Below, piece after piece: positions 44,513 through 53,690 of a stretch of 54,834 nt of DNA. The notes beneath the pieces are model-generated. The model saw only the letters and a program-made list of their open reading frames with translations, did no database searches and was not told where the DNA came from. The stretch is from Acidimicrobiaceae bacterium. GTDB taxonomy: Bacteria; Actinomycetota; Acidimicrobiia; Acidimicrobiales; RAAP-2. The position numbers and the translations under genes are program-made. Where the stretch lies: positions 1-54,834 of the forward strand of contig DAHUZT010000015.1 of assembly GCA_027315005.1 (NCBI GenBank). The letters are read 5' to 3'. How positions within the stretch are numbered: the first letter of the stretch is position 1; every line of letters begins with the position of its first letter.

Positions 44513-45772
44513 TCAGCCGCCGAGGGTACCGGAGCCGCCGGTCAGTACCCCGGAAACGAAACGGGCGGGTGGCGGACGGGGCGCAACGATTCCCGACTCG
44601 GTCCAAGTTCCGTAGCGCGGATCGACGAAGACATCCGCGTGCCGGGCGAACGCGGCGAGCTCGGCGTCGACCCGTTTCACGTTGGCGCTGGTCTCGAGCA
44701 TCTGGCGCAGCACCGCCGGGCGCGCCTGGCTGAGAGGCACCACCGTCTCGGCGGTCACCTCGTAGATGACCCACTCCCCCGTGCTCGGATCCTGCACCGG
44801 GACGAGAGGGCTGCCCACCGTGATCGAGTCCTGCTGGAGGCTCTGCTCGACCGCGGCCAAGGTGAAGGTGCATCCGATCGAACCACCGTTGGCCGCCGTC
44901 TGGGCGTCGATGGAGCTGGCCTTGGCCACCGAGGCGAAGGGGGCGCCGCCGTTGAGCTGGCCCACCAGCTGTTGGGCCGTCGCCTGGCTCGGGGTCACGA
45001 TGACGCTGACGCAAGCCGCGGTGAACTGAGCGAGGTTCTTGCGGTAGTAGGCCGACACCGCTCGGGATGAGAGATCCGCACCCCGGGCCAGCAGGGCCTC
45101 GTTGACCGCCTGGTTGTGGATCTCCTGGTCGCGCAGCGGCGCGGGCAACCCGGCGAGAAGCTGGGCGCCGGGCAGGCTGGTCCCGTTGCCGACCGCACAG
45201 TACGAAACCGTCCCCTGCGCCTGGGCCTGCTGGACCAGGCTGCTGATCTGGCCGGTCAGAAGCGATTCCAGATCCGTCCGGGCCGTTGCGAGCTGGGACG
45301 GTGTCACCCGGATTCCGAACGAGTCGGCCAACTGACCGGCCAGGACCATCTCCAACTGGATACCCAGCACCGCCTTCGCGTAGTTCACCGAGTAGGTCCC
45401 CGGCCCACCGGTCCCCCGGATCGCCTGGAGGCTGAAGGTGGGATCCTCCAATTGCAGCAGGCAGTTGCCGGCCGGAGTCTGCTGCAGGGTCCGGAGATCT
45501 GCGTTCAGACGGGCGGTCGAGATGTCCTGCCCGTTTGCCGAGGCGGCCGAGGGAGTGACCGAGCAGGCGGAGGCCACCACGCCCAACACGGCGACGACGA
45601 GGAGCGCGGGCCAGGTGGACCACCGACGCCGGGCTGGTCGGCAAGGAGTCGGTCGGCGCGCCACGACGGGGATGTTACCGGCTCGGTCGCGAACCTTCCG
45701 AGGCGATGAATCAGCCATGCCGGAGGCATTGACACGAGACAACGGGAGGCCGCCGGGCGACTGGTCGTTCAC
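44513..45772 (-). CDS. Lipoprotein foldase of SurA/PrsA (parvulin-associated) type
   Basis: A 419-residue exported protein. A basic start leads to the lipoprotein signal LLVVAVLGVVASACS. The N-terminal helical SurA-like part (NGQDISTARLNADLRTLQQ, SFGIRVTPSQLATARTDLES) is followed by a region with some parvulin features (CVSVIVTPSQATAQQLVGQLNGGAPFASVAKASSID and GGSIGCTFT), then a return to the helical part (RQMLETSANVKRVDAELAAFARHADVFVDPRYGTWTE). It would assist folding of exported proteins; the parvulin part is too divergent to claim isomerase activity. GTG 45772 overlaps the Mfd stop (GTGA). ATG 45718 is an alternative start that also keeps the signal. Confidence 0.82.
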   Translation of the reverse strand: MNDQSPGGLPLSRVNASGMADSSPRKVRDRAGNIPVVARRPTPCRPARRRWSTWPALLVVAVLGVVASACSVTPSAASANGQDISTARLNADLRTLQQTPAGNCLLQLEDPTFSLQAIRGTGGPGTYSVNYAKAVLGIQLEMVLAGQLADSFGIRVTPSQLATARTDLESLLTGQISSLVQQAQAQGTVSYCAVGNGTSLPGAQLLAGLPAPLRDQEIHNQAVNEALLARGADLSSRAVSAYYRKNLAQFTAACVSVIVTPSQATAQQLVGQLNGGAPFASVAKASSIDAQTAANGGSIGCTFTLAAVEQSLQQDSITVGSPLVPVQDPSTGEWVIYEVTAETVVPLSQARPAVLRQMLETSANVKRVDAELAAFARHADVFVDPRYGTWTESGIVAPRPPPARFVSGVLTGGSGTLGG

Positions 45773-48700
45773 GCCGGGGCAGGCACGAGCGCCCGGAGCA
45801 GCTCGGTCAGCACCGGGGCGTAGGCACCATCATGTCCCTCAGCCGTGAGCGGGACGATCAGCCGGTGCTGCTCGGGCTGGTAGCTCGCCCCCGGAGCCAG
45901 CCGTCGGAGCCGGACCTCGGCCGAGGCCGCCAGGGTGATCGGAGACACCTTTGCGCTGGCTCCGCCGGTGGTGGACCCGCTCATCGGCCGCCTGGCCACG
46001 GTCACCGATACGTCGGCGATGCCGAGGCGGACGCACTCGATCCGGAGCCGAGCCACGTCGAGAAGGGCGAGGGCGGGCGACGGAGGCGGTCCGAACCGGT
46101 CCTCCCACTCCGCCCGCACGTCGTCGACCTGGTCACCGGTCGAGACGGTGCCCAGCCGCCGGTAGGCCTCGAGCCGCACGTCCTCGGCCTCCACGTAGTC
46201 GGCGGGAAGATGGGCGGTGTCGGGCAGGTCGAGCGAGACCTCGAAGCGCGCCGGAGGCGCCTCGCCTTTCAGTTCGGCGACCGCCTCGGACACCATCTGC
46301 ACGTAGAGGTCGTATCCCACCGCGGCGATGTGCCCCGACTGGTCGCGGCCGAGGAGATTGCCCGCTCCCCGGATCTGCAGGTCACGCAGGGCGATCTTGA
46401 ACCCCGAGCCGAGCTCGGTGTGATCACCGATCGTCCGGAGGCGCTCGTAGGCCTGCTCGGACAGTACCCGGTCCACCGGGTGGAACAGGTAGGCGTACGC
46501 ACGCTGGCCGGCCCGGCCGACCCGGCCGCGCAGCTGGTGGAGCTGCCCGAGCCCGAGCAGGTCGGCGCGGTCGACCACCAAGGTGTTGACCGTGGGCATG
46601 TCGATCCCGGACTCGACGATGGTCGTGCACACCAGCACGTCGTACCCGCCCTGCCAAAAGTCGAGCACCACCCGCTCGAGCGAGCCTTCGTCCATCTGGC
46701 CGTGGGCGACGGCCACCCGCGCCTCGGGGGCCAACGAGCGGACCCGGTCGGCCACTGCGTCGATGTCTTTGACCCGGTTGTGTACGTAGAACACCTGGCC
46801 CTCACGCAGCAGTTCCCGTCGGATGGCTTCGGAGGCGGCCGCCTCGTCGAACTCCCCCACGTGGGTGAGGATGGGGCGCCGTGCCGCCGGCGGGGTGTTC
46901 ACCATCGACAGATCGCGGATCCCGGTGAGGGCCATCTCCAAGGTGCGGGGGATGGGGCTGGCGGTGAGGGTGAGCACGTCGACACCGTCTGTCATCGCCT
47001 TGATCGACTCCTTGTGGCCCACCCCGAACCGCTGCTCCTCGTCCACCACCAGAAGGCCCAGCTTCTTGAAGGCGACGTCGCCGCCGAGCAGGCGGTGGGT
47101 CCCGACGACCACGTCCACCGAGCCGTCGGCCAGACCGCGGAGGACCGCCGTGGCCTCGGCATCGGTGAGGAACCGGCTCAGCATCTCCACCCGGACCGGA
47201 AAGGGTGCGTACCGCTCGGTGAAGGTCTGGGTGTGCTGGCTGGCCAGCAACGTGGTCGGCACGAGGACTGCCGCCTGGTACCCGTCCTGGACCGCCTTGA
47301 AGGCGGCCCTCATCGCGACCTCCGTCTTGCCGAAACCGACGTCGCCACAGACCAGCCTGTCCATCGGTACGGGCCGCTCCATGTCGGCCTTGGTGTCCTC
47401 GATGGCCCGGAGCTGGTCGGCGGTCTCGACGTAGGGGAACGACGTCTCGAGCTCTCGCTGCCAGGGGGTATCGGGACCGAAGGCATGGCCGGTCACCGCG
47501 AGCCGGCGGCGATACAGGGCGACCAGCTCCTCGGCCACCTCGTGGACCGCGGCCCGGGCCTTGGAGCGAGCCCGCTGCCATTCGGACCCTCCCAGGCGGT
47601 TGACCGTGGGTGCATCGCCGCCGGCATAGGGGGTCAACAGGGAGATCTGATCGGTGGGCAGGTAGAGCTTGTCCCCGCCCCGGTACTCGAGCAGCAAGTA
47701 GTCACGGGTCGACCCGCCCATGGTGCGGGTCACCATCCCGCCGTAGACCGCCACGCCGTGCTGGCGGTGGACGACGTAGCTGCCGGCGGCGAGATCGTCG
47801 AAGAAGCCGTCCACCGGGCGGGCCCTGGTCCGGGCAGGACGGTGCGGTCGCCTCCGACCGGTGACATCGGACTCGGTCAAGCAGGCCAGGCGGATCTCGG
47901 GAAGCACGAATCCACCCTCCAGCGGGGCCACCACGACGCGGGCACCCGGAACGCCGAGGTCGGTGCCTTCACCGGACGGGGACGAGTCCCCGGTGACGAC
48001 GGGGACGACGAGACCTTCCCCGGCCAGGATGGCCGACAGGCGCTCGGCGGAGCCCGCGCTCGACGAGCACAGGACGACGGCGTAGCCGTCCTCGGCCAGA
48101 GCTCCGACCTGGGCGGCCAGCCTCGACCCGTCCCCGAGGATCGGCTCGGGGCCCCGGCTCTCGACGGAGGGCACGTCGGGGCCCTCGGCACTCGGCACGA
48201 GCGACACCACCCCGGCCGAGGTGGCCGACAGCAGACGTTCGTAGGGAAGGTGGAGGCGAGGTGCTCCAGCCCCGTCGTCGAGGCCCCAGGTCGCGCCCAG
48301 CGCATCGGCCAGCGCCGTCTCCTCGTCGGCCAGGTCGGCGGCGCGATCGCGCACCCGCCTCGGTTCGACCAGCACCACCAGTGCACCAGGACCCAGCAAG
48401 TCGCACACCAGTTCGTCCTCGTCGACCAGCCACGGCAGCCACGACTCCATACCGTCGAAGTGCAGGCCGTCGGACAGCCGTTCCCACTGGTGCCTGCCCC
48501 AAGGTGCGGTTGCCACCAGCCGGGTGGCCCGCTCGCGCACATCGTCGTTCGGCACCAGCTCGCGGCAACCGAACAGCTGGACCGAAGCGAGGTCCTCGAC
48601 CGACCGCTGGTCCCCGACGTCGAAACGGGTGAGCCGGTCGACTTCGTCACCCCACAGGTCGAGGCGGACCGGTCCGTCCGCCGTCGAGGGAAACACATCG

Positions 48701-49287
48701 ACGATGCCACCGCGGACGGCCAGCTCCCCGCGGTGCTCCACGGTCGGCTCTCTGCGGTAGCCCTTAGACACCAGGTCCACCACCAGCCGGTCGACGTCGA
48801 TCCGGTCACCTTTGGCCACCGTGAGCGGGCGGGCGGTCGACCGCCACGGACCGAGCCGCTGGAGCACGGCCTTGATCGGAGCCACGACGATGTCCGGACC
48901 ACCACCCGGCAGAACCTCACCAGCCCCGTCGCTTCCGAGCGACCAGAGCAGGCGGAGCCTGCGCCCCATGGTCGAGACGTCCGGGCTCACCCGCTCGAAG
49001 GGCAGTGTCTCCCAGGCCGGGAAGACCTCGACCCGGCCGACGGCTCCCGGGTCGGCTCCGGGGTCGGCTCCGTCGGTGAACACGGAGAGATCACGGGCGA
49101 GCCGCTCGGCTGCAGCGCCGGTCGGAGTGATCACGAGCACCGGACGTCGGCTGCCCAGGCGGACCAAACCGGCCACCACGAAGGCCTGGGCAGGGGTTGC
49201 CACGGCCAGGGTGGCGTTGGGCGCGCCGACCACGTGGGCCATGGCCGGCTCGTTTCGGAGCAAGGGAGGGAGCGAGCGGAGGCTCAC
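45769..49287 (-). CDS. mfd: Transcription-repair coupling factor
   Basis: An 1172-residue Mfd. It releases RNA polymerase stalled at lesions and recruits UvrA. Domains in order: UvrB-like N-terminal module (residues 1-330: VEVFPAWETLPFERVSPD, LAVRGGIVDVFPSTADGPVRLDLWGD), CarD-like RNA polymerase interaction domain (SYVVHRQHGVAVYGGM to KLYLPTDQISLL), helicase core with RLVCGDVGFGKTEVAMRAAF (Walker A), VVDEEQRFG (DEEQ), LTLTASPIPRTLEMAL, TTIVESGIDMPTVNTLVVDRADLLGLGQLHQLRGRVGR, and the C-terminal domain. GTG 49287 (VSLRSLPPLLR) matches the usual MSLRxLxPLLR start; the longer frame is not conserved. No ribosome-binding site is evident, so a leaderless mRNA is possible. Confidence 0.97.
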   Translation of the reverse strand: MSLRSLPPLLRNEPAMAHVVGAPNATLAVATPAQAFVVAGLVRLGSRRPVLVITPTGAAAERLARDLSVFTDGADPGADPGAVGRVEVFPAWETLPFERVSPDVSTMGRRLRLLWSLGSDGAGEVLPGGGPDIVVAPIKAVLQRLGPWRSTARPLTVAKGDRIDVDRLVVDLVSKGYRREPTVEHRGELAVRGGIVDVFPSTADGPVRLDLWGDEVDRLTRFDVGDQRSVEDLASVQLFGCRELVPNDDVRERATRLVATAPWGRHQWERLSDGLHFDGMESWLPWLVDEDELVCDLLGPGALVVLVEPRRVRDRAADLADEETALADALGATWGLDDGAGAPRLHLPYERLLSATSAGVVSLVPSAEGPDVPSVESRGPEPILGDGSRLAAQVGALAEDGYAVVLCSSSAGSAERLSAILAGEGLVVPVVTGDSSPSGEGTDLGVPGARVVVAPLEGGFVLPEIRLACLTESDVTGRRRPHRPARTRARPVDGFFDDLAAGSYVVHRQHGVAVYGGMVTRTMGGSTRDYLLLEYRGGDKLYLPTDQISLLTPYAGGDAPTVNRLGGSEWQRARSKARAAVHEVAEELVALYRRRLAVTGHAFGPDTPWQRELETSFPYVETADQLRAIEDTKADMERPVPMDRLVCGDVGFGKTEVAMRAAFKAVQDGYQAAVLVPTTLLASQHTQTFTERYAPFPVRVEMLSRFLTDAEATAVLRGLADGSVDVVVGTHRLLGGDVAFKKLGLLVVDEEQRFGVGHKESIKAMTDGVDVLTLTASPIPRTLEMALTGIRDLSMVNTPPAARRPILTHVGEFDEAAASEAIRRELLREGQVFYVHNRVKDIDAVADRVRSLAPEARVAVAHGQMDEGSLERVVLDFWQGGYDVLVCTTIVESGIDMPTVNTLVVDRADLLGLGQLHQLRGRVGRAGQRAYAYLFHPVDRVLSEQAYERLRTIGDHTELGSGFKIALRDLQIRGAGNLLGRDQSGHIAAVGYDLYVQMVSEAVAELKGEAPPARFEVSLDLPDTAHLPADYVEAEDVRLEAYRRLGTVSTGDQVDDVRAEWEDRFGPPPSPALALLDVARLRIECVRLGIADVSVTVARRPMSGSTTGGASAKVSPITLAASAEVRLRRLAPGASYQPEQHRLIVPLTAEGHDGAYAPVLTELLRALVPAPA

Positions 49288-49381
49288 CGGTTCAGGGTAC
49301 CGGTGCGGCAACCCTCTTCGACACCGCCGTTCGCCGCGTGAGAGGCCGCCGGGCAGGAGACGTCATGCCGCCCCCTCGACC

Positions 49382-49972
49382 TCAGCTCGTGGCGTTGACC
49401 CGGTTCATCGCCTCCCCCGCCCCCTTCGACACGATCGCCTCGACCGCGTCGGTCGCCTCCCCGACTGCGACGGCCAGCTCGGCCCGCTCGGCCGAGCCGG
49501 GGCGCTCGAGCACGTAGTCGGCGCCGGGCTGTCGCCCCCGCGGCTTGCCGATCCCGATCCGGACCCGCAGATAGTCGCGGGTGTGCAGGTGATGCTCGAT
49601 CGACTTCAGCCCGTTGTGCCCGGCGCTCCCACCACCGGCCTTCACCTTGACTCGGCCGGAGGGGAGATCGAGCTCGTCGTGGACGACGATGAGCCGGGCC
49701 CCGAGGTGGCGGTCACCCCCCTGGTCCGAGTCCTCCAGCCCCGACCGGCGCACCAAGGGGCGAACGGCGATGCCCGATTCGTTCATGTAGGTCTGGGGAA
49801 CGGCGACCAGCACGCTCCGGCCGTCGATCGACACCGTGCAGGCCAGGGCGTGGAGACCCTTCTCGGCCCGCAAACGACCCCGGTGCCGTTCGACCAGCAA
49901 GGCTGCCACCTCGGCCCCGACATTGTGCCGGGTTCCGGCGAACTCGCTGCCCGGGTTGCCCAGTCCGACCAC
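49382..49972 (-). CDS. pth: Peptidyl-tRNA hydrolase
   Basis: A 196-residue Pth that frees tRNA from stalled peptidyl-tRNA. Active-site residues: VGLGNPGSEFAGTRHNVGAE (His in TRHN), YMNESG (Asn), VVHDELDLPSGRVKVKAGGGSAGHNGLKS (Asp, and the second Asn/His group), RVRIGIGKPRG. The first in-frame start is GTG 49972, only one codon before VGLGNPG; the family usually has MxLVVGLGNPG, so the N-terminal strand is shortened or a non-standard codon upstream is used. It follows rplY in the same direction, 63 bases after its stop. Confidence 0.93.
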   Translation of the reverse strand: MVGLGNPGSEFAGTRHNVGAEVAALLVERHRGRLRAEKGLHALACTVSIDGRSVLVAVPQTYMNESGIAVRPLVRRSGLEDSDQGGDRHLGARLIVVHDELDLPSGRVKVKAGGGSAGHNGLKSIEHHLHTRDYLRVRIGIGKPRGRQPGADYVLERPGSAERAELAVAVGEATDAVEAIVSKGAGEAMNRVNATS

Positions 49973-50035
49973 CAGGAAGTCGCTGCCCGAGCCTCGCCGG
50001 CCTCCTACCTTTCCGAGTCGGGTGCGGACCAGGGC

Positions 50036-50704
50036 CTACCCCTCGCCGTCCGTGGCCTCGACCGAGACCGAACCGGCAGCACCCGGAGTGCCCTCCACGC
50101 CCTCTGCGCCCTCGATCCCTTCGGCTGCTTCCTCGTCGGCGGTCTGGACCCGGGGTGGGTGCCCGACCACCACGCTCGCATCCGGATCGGTCTCGAGCTC
50201 GACGCCCGAAGGCACCGCGATGTCGGTGACGTGGAGGGAGGCACCGATGGTCAGGCCCGAGATGTCGACCTCGACCGACGGTGGGATGTCGGCCGGTCTG
50301 GCCCTGATCGCCAGCGTGAAGAGCTGCTGTTCCACCACACCGTCACCGTGGTTGACCTCCACCGGTTCACCCACCATGTTGATCGGGATCTCGGCGGCGA
50401 TGACCTCGTCGCGCCGCACGATCTGGAAGTCCACGTGGGTGACCACGTTCCTGACCGGATGGCGCTGGATCTCCCGGGCCAGGGTCAGGTAGTTGGCCGA
50501 TCCCACCTCGAGGGAGAGCAGGGTGTTGAGGCCGGCCTCACCGGACAGGGCGATCTGGAACTCGCGGGCCCCGATCGCCACCGCGATGGGGTCGGTCCCG
50601 TGACCGTAGAGGACACCTGGGATCTTCCCTTCCGACCGCAGCCGGCGGGTGGCACGCGACCCGACCGGGCGGCCGGCTTCGGCGATGAGGCTGGTCTCGG
50701 ACAT
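50036..50704 (-). CDS. rplY: 50S ribosomal protein L25/general stress protein Ctc
   Basis: A 222-residue Ctc-type L25, normal for actinobacteria, which carry a longer C-terminal TL5 domain than E. coli L25. It binds 5S rRNA. Markers: ETSLIAEAGRPVGSRATRRLRSEGKIPGVLYGHGTDPIAV, HPVRNVVTHVDFQIVRRDEVIAAEIPINMVGEPV, and the TL5 domain with VDISGLTIGASLHVTDIAVPSGVELETDPDASVVVGHPP. The C-terminal 40 residues are Glu/Ala/Gly-rich. ATG 50704 has AGGAG about 8 bases before it. The 18-bp tandem repeats lie directly upstream in its leader. In related genomes prs normally precedes it directly. Confidence 0.96.
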   Translation of the reverse strand: MSETSLIAEAGRPVGSRATRRLRSEGKIPGVLYGHGTDPIAVAIGAREFQIALSGEAGLNTLLSLEVGSANYLTLAREIQRHPVRNVVTHVDFQIVRRDEVIAAEIPINMVGEPVEVNHGDGVVEQQLFTLAIRARPADIPPSVEVDISGLTIGASLHVTDIAVPSGVELETDPDASVVVGHPPRVQTADEEAAEGIEGAEGVEGTPGAAGSVSVEATDGEG

Positions 50705-50718
50705 GCTCGTACTCCTGG

Positions 50719-50784
50719 TCTGGAATGGATGCAGAGTCTGGAATGGATGCAGAGTTTGGAAGGGATGCAGAGTTTGGAAGGGAC
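50719..50784. repeat. 18-bp tandem direct repeats (about 3.6 copies) upstream of rplY
   Basis: Units TCTGGAATGGATGCAGAG at 50719-50736 and 50737-50754 are identical. A variant (TTTGGAAGGGATGCAGAG) is at 50755-50772 and a partial copy follows. They begin 14 bases before the rplY start codon and so lie in its promoter or 5-prime leader. The remaining gap to the GH5 gene (50785-51025) holds no other feature I can support. Confidence 0.95.
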
Positions 50785-51025
50785 AGCGCGTCCGGCGAAC
50801 GCGTCAGCTTAGACGGCGGCGGGAGGGCAGGGCGACCCGGTCATGGATCAGCTTGACGTGGGTGGACTGCCAGTCGACGTGAGTGCAGGCGGCTACGCTC
50901 ACGGGAGCCCACTCACCGGTGGCGCGGCAGGTGCCTATGCGGCACGGATCGAGTGGTCCACCCACTTGACCAGACCTGCAGCGGAGTCCCGAGTGGTCCC
51001 CGAATTGACCGAAAAGGGGGCAGCT

Positions 51026-52456
51026 GTGAGACGCGGTGCGGGAGTGGTGAGCTTTCTGGTGGTCCTTACCGTGTTGGTAGCGGCGTGCGGATCCCCGAGC
51101 GGCGGCCCTCGAGCTGCCGCTCCGGCACCGCCCCGATCACTTCTCGGCCACTCTGGCCGGTGGCTCACCGACTCCAATGGTCAGGTGGTGATCCTGCACG
51201 GGCTGAACATGGTCTACAAGCAGCCGCCGTACACCCCGGCCGCGGCGGGCTTCGGTGCCGCAGCAGCAAGGACCCTCCAGAACAACGGCTTCACCATCGT
51301 GCGTCTCGGGATCATCTACTCCGCGGTCGAGCCGCGACCCGGTGTCTTCAACCAGCGCTACATCTCCTCTGTCGCGGCAACTGTCGACATGCTCGCTCGC
51401 CACGGGATCTACTCGCTGCTCGACTTCCACCAGGACCAGATGTCGGTGGGCTTCGGGGGTGAGGGATTTCCCTCCTGGTCGGTGCTCAGCGGCGGGCTTC
51501 CCGTGCACCCCTACCTGTTCCCTTTGGGCTACACGAGCAGCGCCGCTTTGAACCACGCGTTCGACGCCTTGTGGCAAGACGCTCCCGGGCCGGGACGCGT
51601 AGGCCTCCAGCAGCGCTACATCGCCGCCTGGCTGCAAGTCGCCCACCGGTTCGCGAACAACCCCTGGGTTGCGGGCTATGACCTGTTCAACGAGCCCTGG
51701 CAGGCCCACTCGTCAACGACCCAGCTCGACCACTTCTACTCTCAGCTGATCGCCGGAATCCGCTCCGTCGACCGGAGGCATCTGATCTTCTACGAGCCTT
51801 GGGCGCTGTTCGGTCTCGGCCAGTCCACCCACCTCGCGTCCTTCGGTTCAGCGAATCTTGGCATGTCCTTCCACGACTACGCGGGCGCGCCGGCGACGCC
51901 CGTCGACAACGCCCTGGCTCACGCCGCCCGCACCGGCAACGCGTTGATCCTGAGCGAGTTCGGAGCGACCGACGACTACCAGGTCCTACAAACCGTGGTG
52001 TCGCTCGCCGACTCCCACCAGCTGCCATGGATCGAGTGGGCCTACTGTGGCTGCCGTGATCCGACGGGAACCAAACCGCCGGACACCGAAGCGCTGGTCT
52101 TCGACCCGGCGAAGCCCGGCATCGACACCAACGTGGACAAGGCTAAACTCGCCGTCCTCGCCGAGCCCTACCCTCGAGTGGTTTCCGGGACGCCGGGCTC
52201 GTACGCCTTCGACCACGCTACCCACAGCTTCCACCTCACCTACTCCACGCTATCACCCGCCGGGCACCGTTTCGTCGAGGGGTCGACCACCTCGGTGATC
52301 GTGCCGAAGTTCCAGTACCCCAGCGGGTACCACGTGGCGGTACGCGGTGCGCGAGTGGTCTCCCGGCCGGGATCGAGGCTGCTCGTGCTCGCCCAGGGAG
52401 CCGGCGACCCCGAGGTTTCGCTCACCATCACGCCGAAGACGCGAAACGGGACCTGA
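51026..52456 (+). CDS. GH5-family glycosidase lipoprotein (endoglycoceramidase-like)
   Basis: A 476-residue exported protein. GTG 51026 has AGGGGG 6 bases upstream. The signal FLVVLTVLVAACGS has a lipobox with Cys near residue 21. The catalytic domain is GH5-like: HGLNMVYKQPPYTP, GFTIVRLGIIYSAVEPRPGVFN, IYSLLDFHQDQMS, YDLFNEPW (acid/base Glu) and NALILSEFGATDD (nucleophile Glu). The overall plan and the DFHQDQ motif resemble endoglycoceramidase-type GH5 enzymes that cut glycolipids. A C-terminal beta domain (FHLTYSTLSP) follows. The gene is on the opposite strand to rplY and prs, separating genes that are usually adjacent, which suggests insertion. Confidence 0.88.
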   Translation: MRRGAGVVSFLVVLTVLVAACGSPSGGPRAAAPAPPRSLLGHSGRWLTDSNGQVVILHGLNMVYKQPPYTPAAAGFGAAAARTLQNNGFTIVRLGIIYSAVEPRPGVFNQRYISSVAATVDMLARHGIYSLLDFHQDQMSVGFGGEGFPSWSVLSGGLPVHPYLFPLGYTSSAALNHAFDALWQDAPGPGRVGLQQRYIAAWLQVAHRFANNPWVAGYDLFNEPWQAHSSTTQLDHFYSQLIAGIRSVDRRHLIFYEPWALFGLGQSTHLASFGSANLGMSFHDYAGAPATPVDNALAHAARTGNALILSEFGATDDYQVLQTVVSLADSHQLPWIEWAYCGCRDPTGTKPPDTEALVFDPAKPGIDTNVDKAKLAVLAEPYPRVVSGTPGSYAFDHATHSFHLTYSTLSPAGHRFVEGSTTSVIVPKFQYPSGYHVAVRGARVVSRPGSRLLVLAQGAGDPEVSLTITPKTRNGT

Positions 52457-52708
52457 GCCGGCCCGGCCGGCATGGCGAGTTCTTCGGGGAGTTCCTGGAC
52501 TGCGCTGTCTGCGTCCCGGATCGCAGCGACGTTCCGCTCGCCACTGCGAACCACGCATCTCGTGCCCGCCGGATGGAACATCGCAGCAGGAGGTCGCCAG
52601 GAGGTCCCCGATGATCCATAGCCCTTCCCGAGTCGAACCGATCCGCTGCATCGATCCCACGCCGGCCACACCCGGGTCGGCGACCGACGGCGAGACCGGA
52701 GCCGACGG
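52457..52708. other. Intergenic region between GH5 and prs
   Basis: 252 bases between two convergent stops. A short GC palindrome (GCCGG-CCCGG-CCGGC) lies just after the GH5 stop and could form a terminator stem. No gene or repeat is otherwise visible. Confidence 0.4.
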
Positions 52709-53680
52709 CTACGCCAGGTTCTCACCCCCGAAGATCTCCGACACCGAGGTGTCCTCGAACACGGCATCGATGGCGTCGGAGATGAGCTTCGCCACCGACA
52801 GCACCTCCAGCTTGTCGAACCGCCGGTCGTGGGGGATCGGAAGGGTGTTGGTGATCACCACCTTGGTCAGCGCAGAATTCTTCAGCCGGTCGATGGCCGG
52901 GTCGGAGAGCACCCCGTGGGTTGCCATGCACCAGACCTCGGATGCCCCGCGCTCGGCGAGCAGGTCGGCCGCTGCCACGATGGTCCCGGCGGTGTCGATC
53001 ATGTCGTCGATGAGGACGCACTGGCGTCCCCCGACGTCACCGACCACGTGGCGGGCCTCGACCTGGTTGGCCTGGCCCCGCGGACGTCGCTTGTGCACCA
53101 GGGCCAGGTCGGCGTTCAGGTTCTGGCTGAACCGCTCGGCCACCTTCACCCGGCCGGCGTCGGGCGCCACGACCACCAGATCGTCACTGCGCCGACTGCG
53201 CAGGTAGTCGACGAGGACCGGTGCGGCGATCAGGTGGTCGAAGGGCACGTCGAAGAAGCCCTGGATCTGACCGGAGTGGAGATCGACGCTCATCACCCGA
53301 TCGGCGCCTGCCACCGAGAGCATGTCGGCCACCAGCTTGGCGGTGATCGGCTCGCGTCCGGTGGCCTTCCGGTCCTGGCGCGAATAGCCGTAGTAGGGAC
53401 ACACCGCGGTGATCCGCTTGGCCGAGGCCCTCTTGGCCGCGTCGATCATGATCAGGTGCTCCATCAGCGAATCGTTCACCGGTCCGCAGTGGGTCTGGAT
53501 GATGAAGACGTCACTGCCCCGGATGGAGCTGTCGAACCGGCAGTGGACCTCGCCGTTGGCGAACTCCCGGAGGTTCGCCTCGCCGAGGTCCACCCCCAGC
53601 TGCTCGGCCACCTCGGTGGCCAGCTCGGGATGCGACCGGCCAGAGACCAGTTCGAGTCTCCGTCGGGGCACGAATTCCAT
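52709..53680 (-). CDS. prs: Ribose-phosphate pyrophosphokinase
   Basis: A 323-residue PRPP synthase. It makes PRPP from ribose 5-phosphate and ATP for nucleotide, His and Trp synthesis. Markers: REFANGEVHCRFDSSIRGSDVFIIQT, YGYSRQDRKATGREPITAKLVADML (ATP loop), SVDLHSGQIQGFFDVPFDHL (metal/PRPP) and QCVLIDDMIDTAGTIVAAADLL (PRPP-binding loop). ATG 53680 is taken because MEFVPRRRLELVSGRSHPELA is the family start. Its stop is followed by the GH5 region instead of rplY. It starts 10 bases after the glmU stop. Confidence 0.97.
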   Translation of the reverse strand: MEFVPRRRLELVSGRSHPELATEVAEQLGVDLGEANLREFANGEVHCRFDSSIRGSDVFIIQTHCGPVNDSLMEHLIMIDAAKRASAKRITAVCPYYGYSRQDRKATGREPITAKLVADMLSVAGADRVMSVDLHSGQIQGFFDVPFDHLIAAPVLVDYLRSRRSDDLVVVAPDAGRVKVAERFSQNLNADLALVHKRRPRGQANQVEARHVVGDVGGRQCVLIDDMIDTAGTIVAAADLLAERGASEVWCMATHGVLSDPAIDRLKNSALTKVVITNTLPIPHDRRFDKLEVLSVAKLISDAIDAVFEDTSVSEIFGGENLA

Positions 53681-53690
53681 GTGGCCGACG

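Noticed and set aside
45832-49341. A 1169-codon open frame on the plus strand across the whole mfd gene
   Set aside because: It is the antisense shadow of mfd, typical of GC-rich third-position bias; its residues (His, Arg, Gly, Asp rich) match no protein style.
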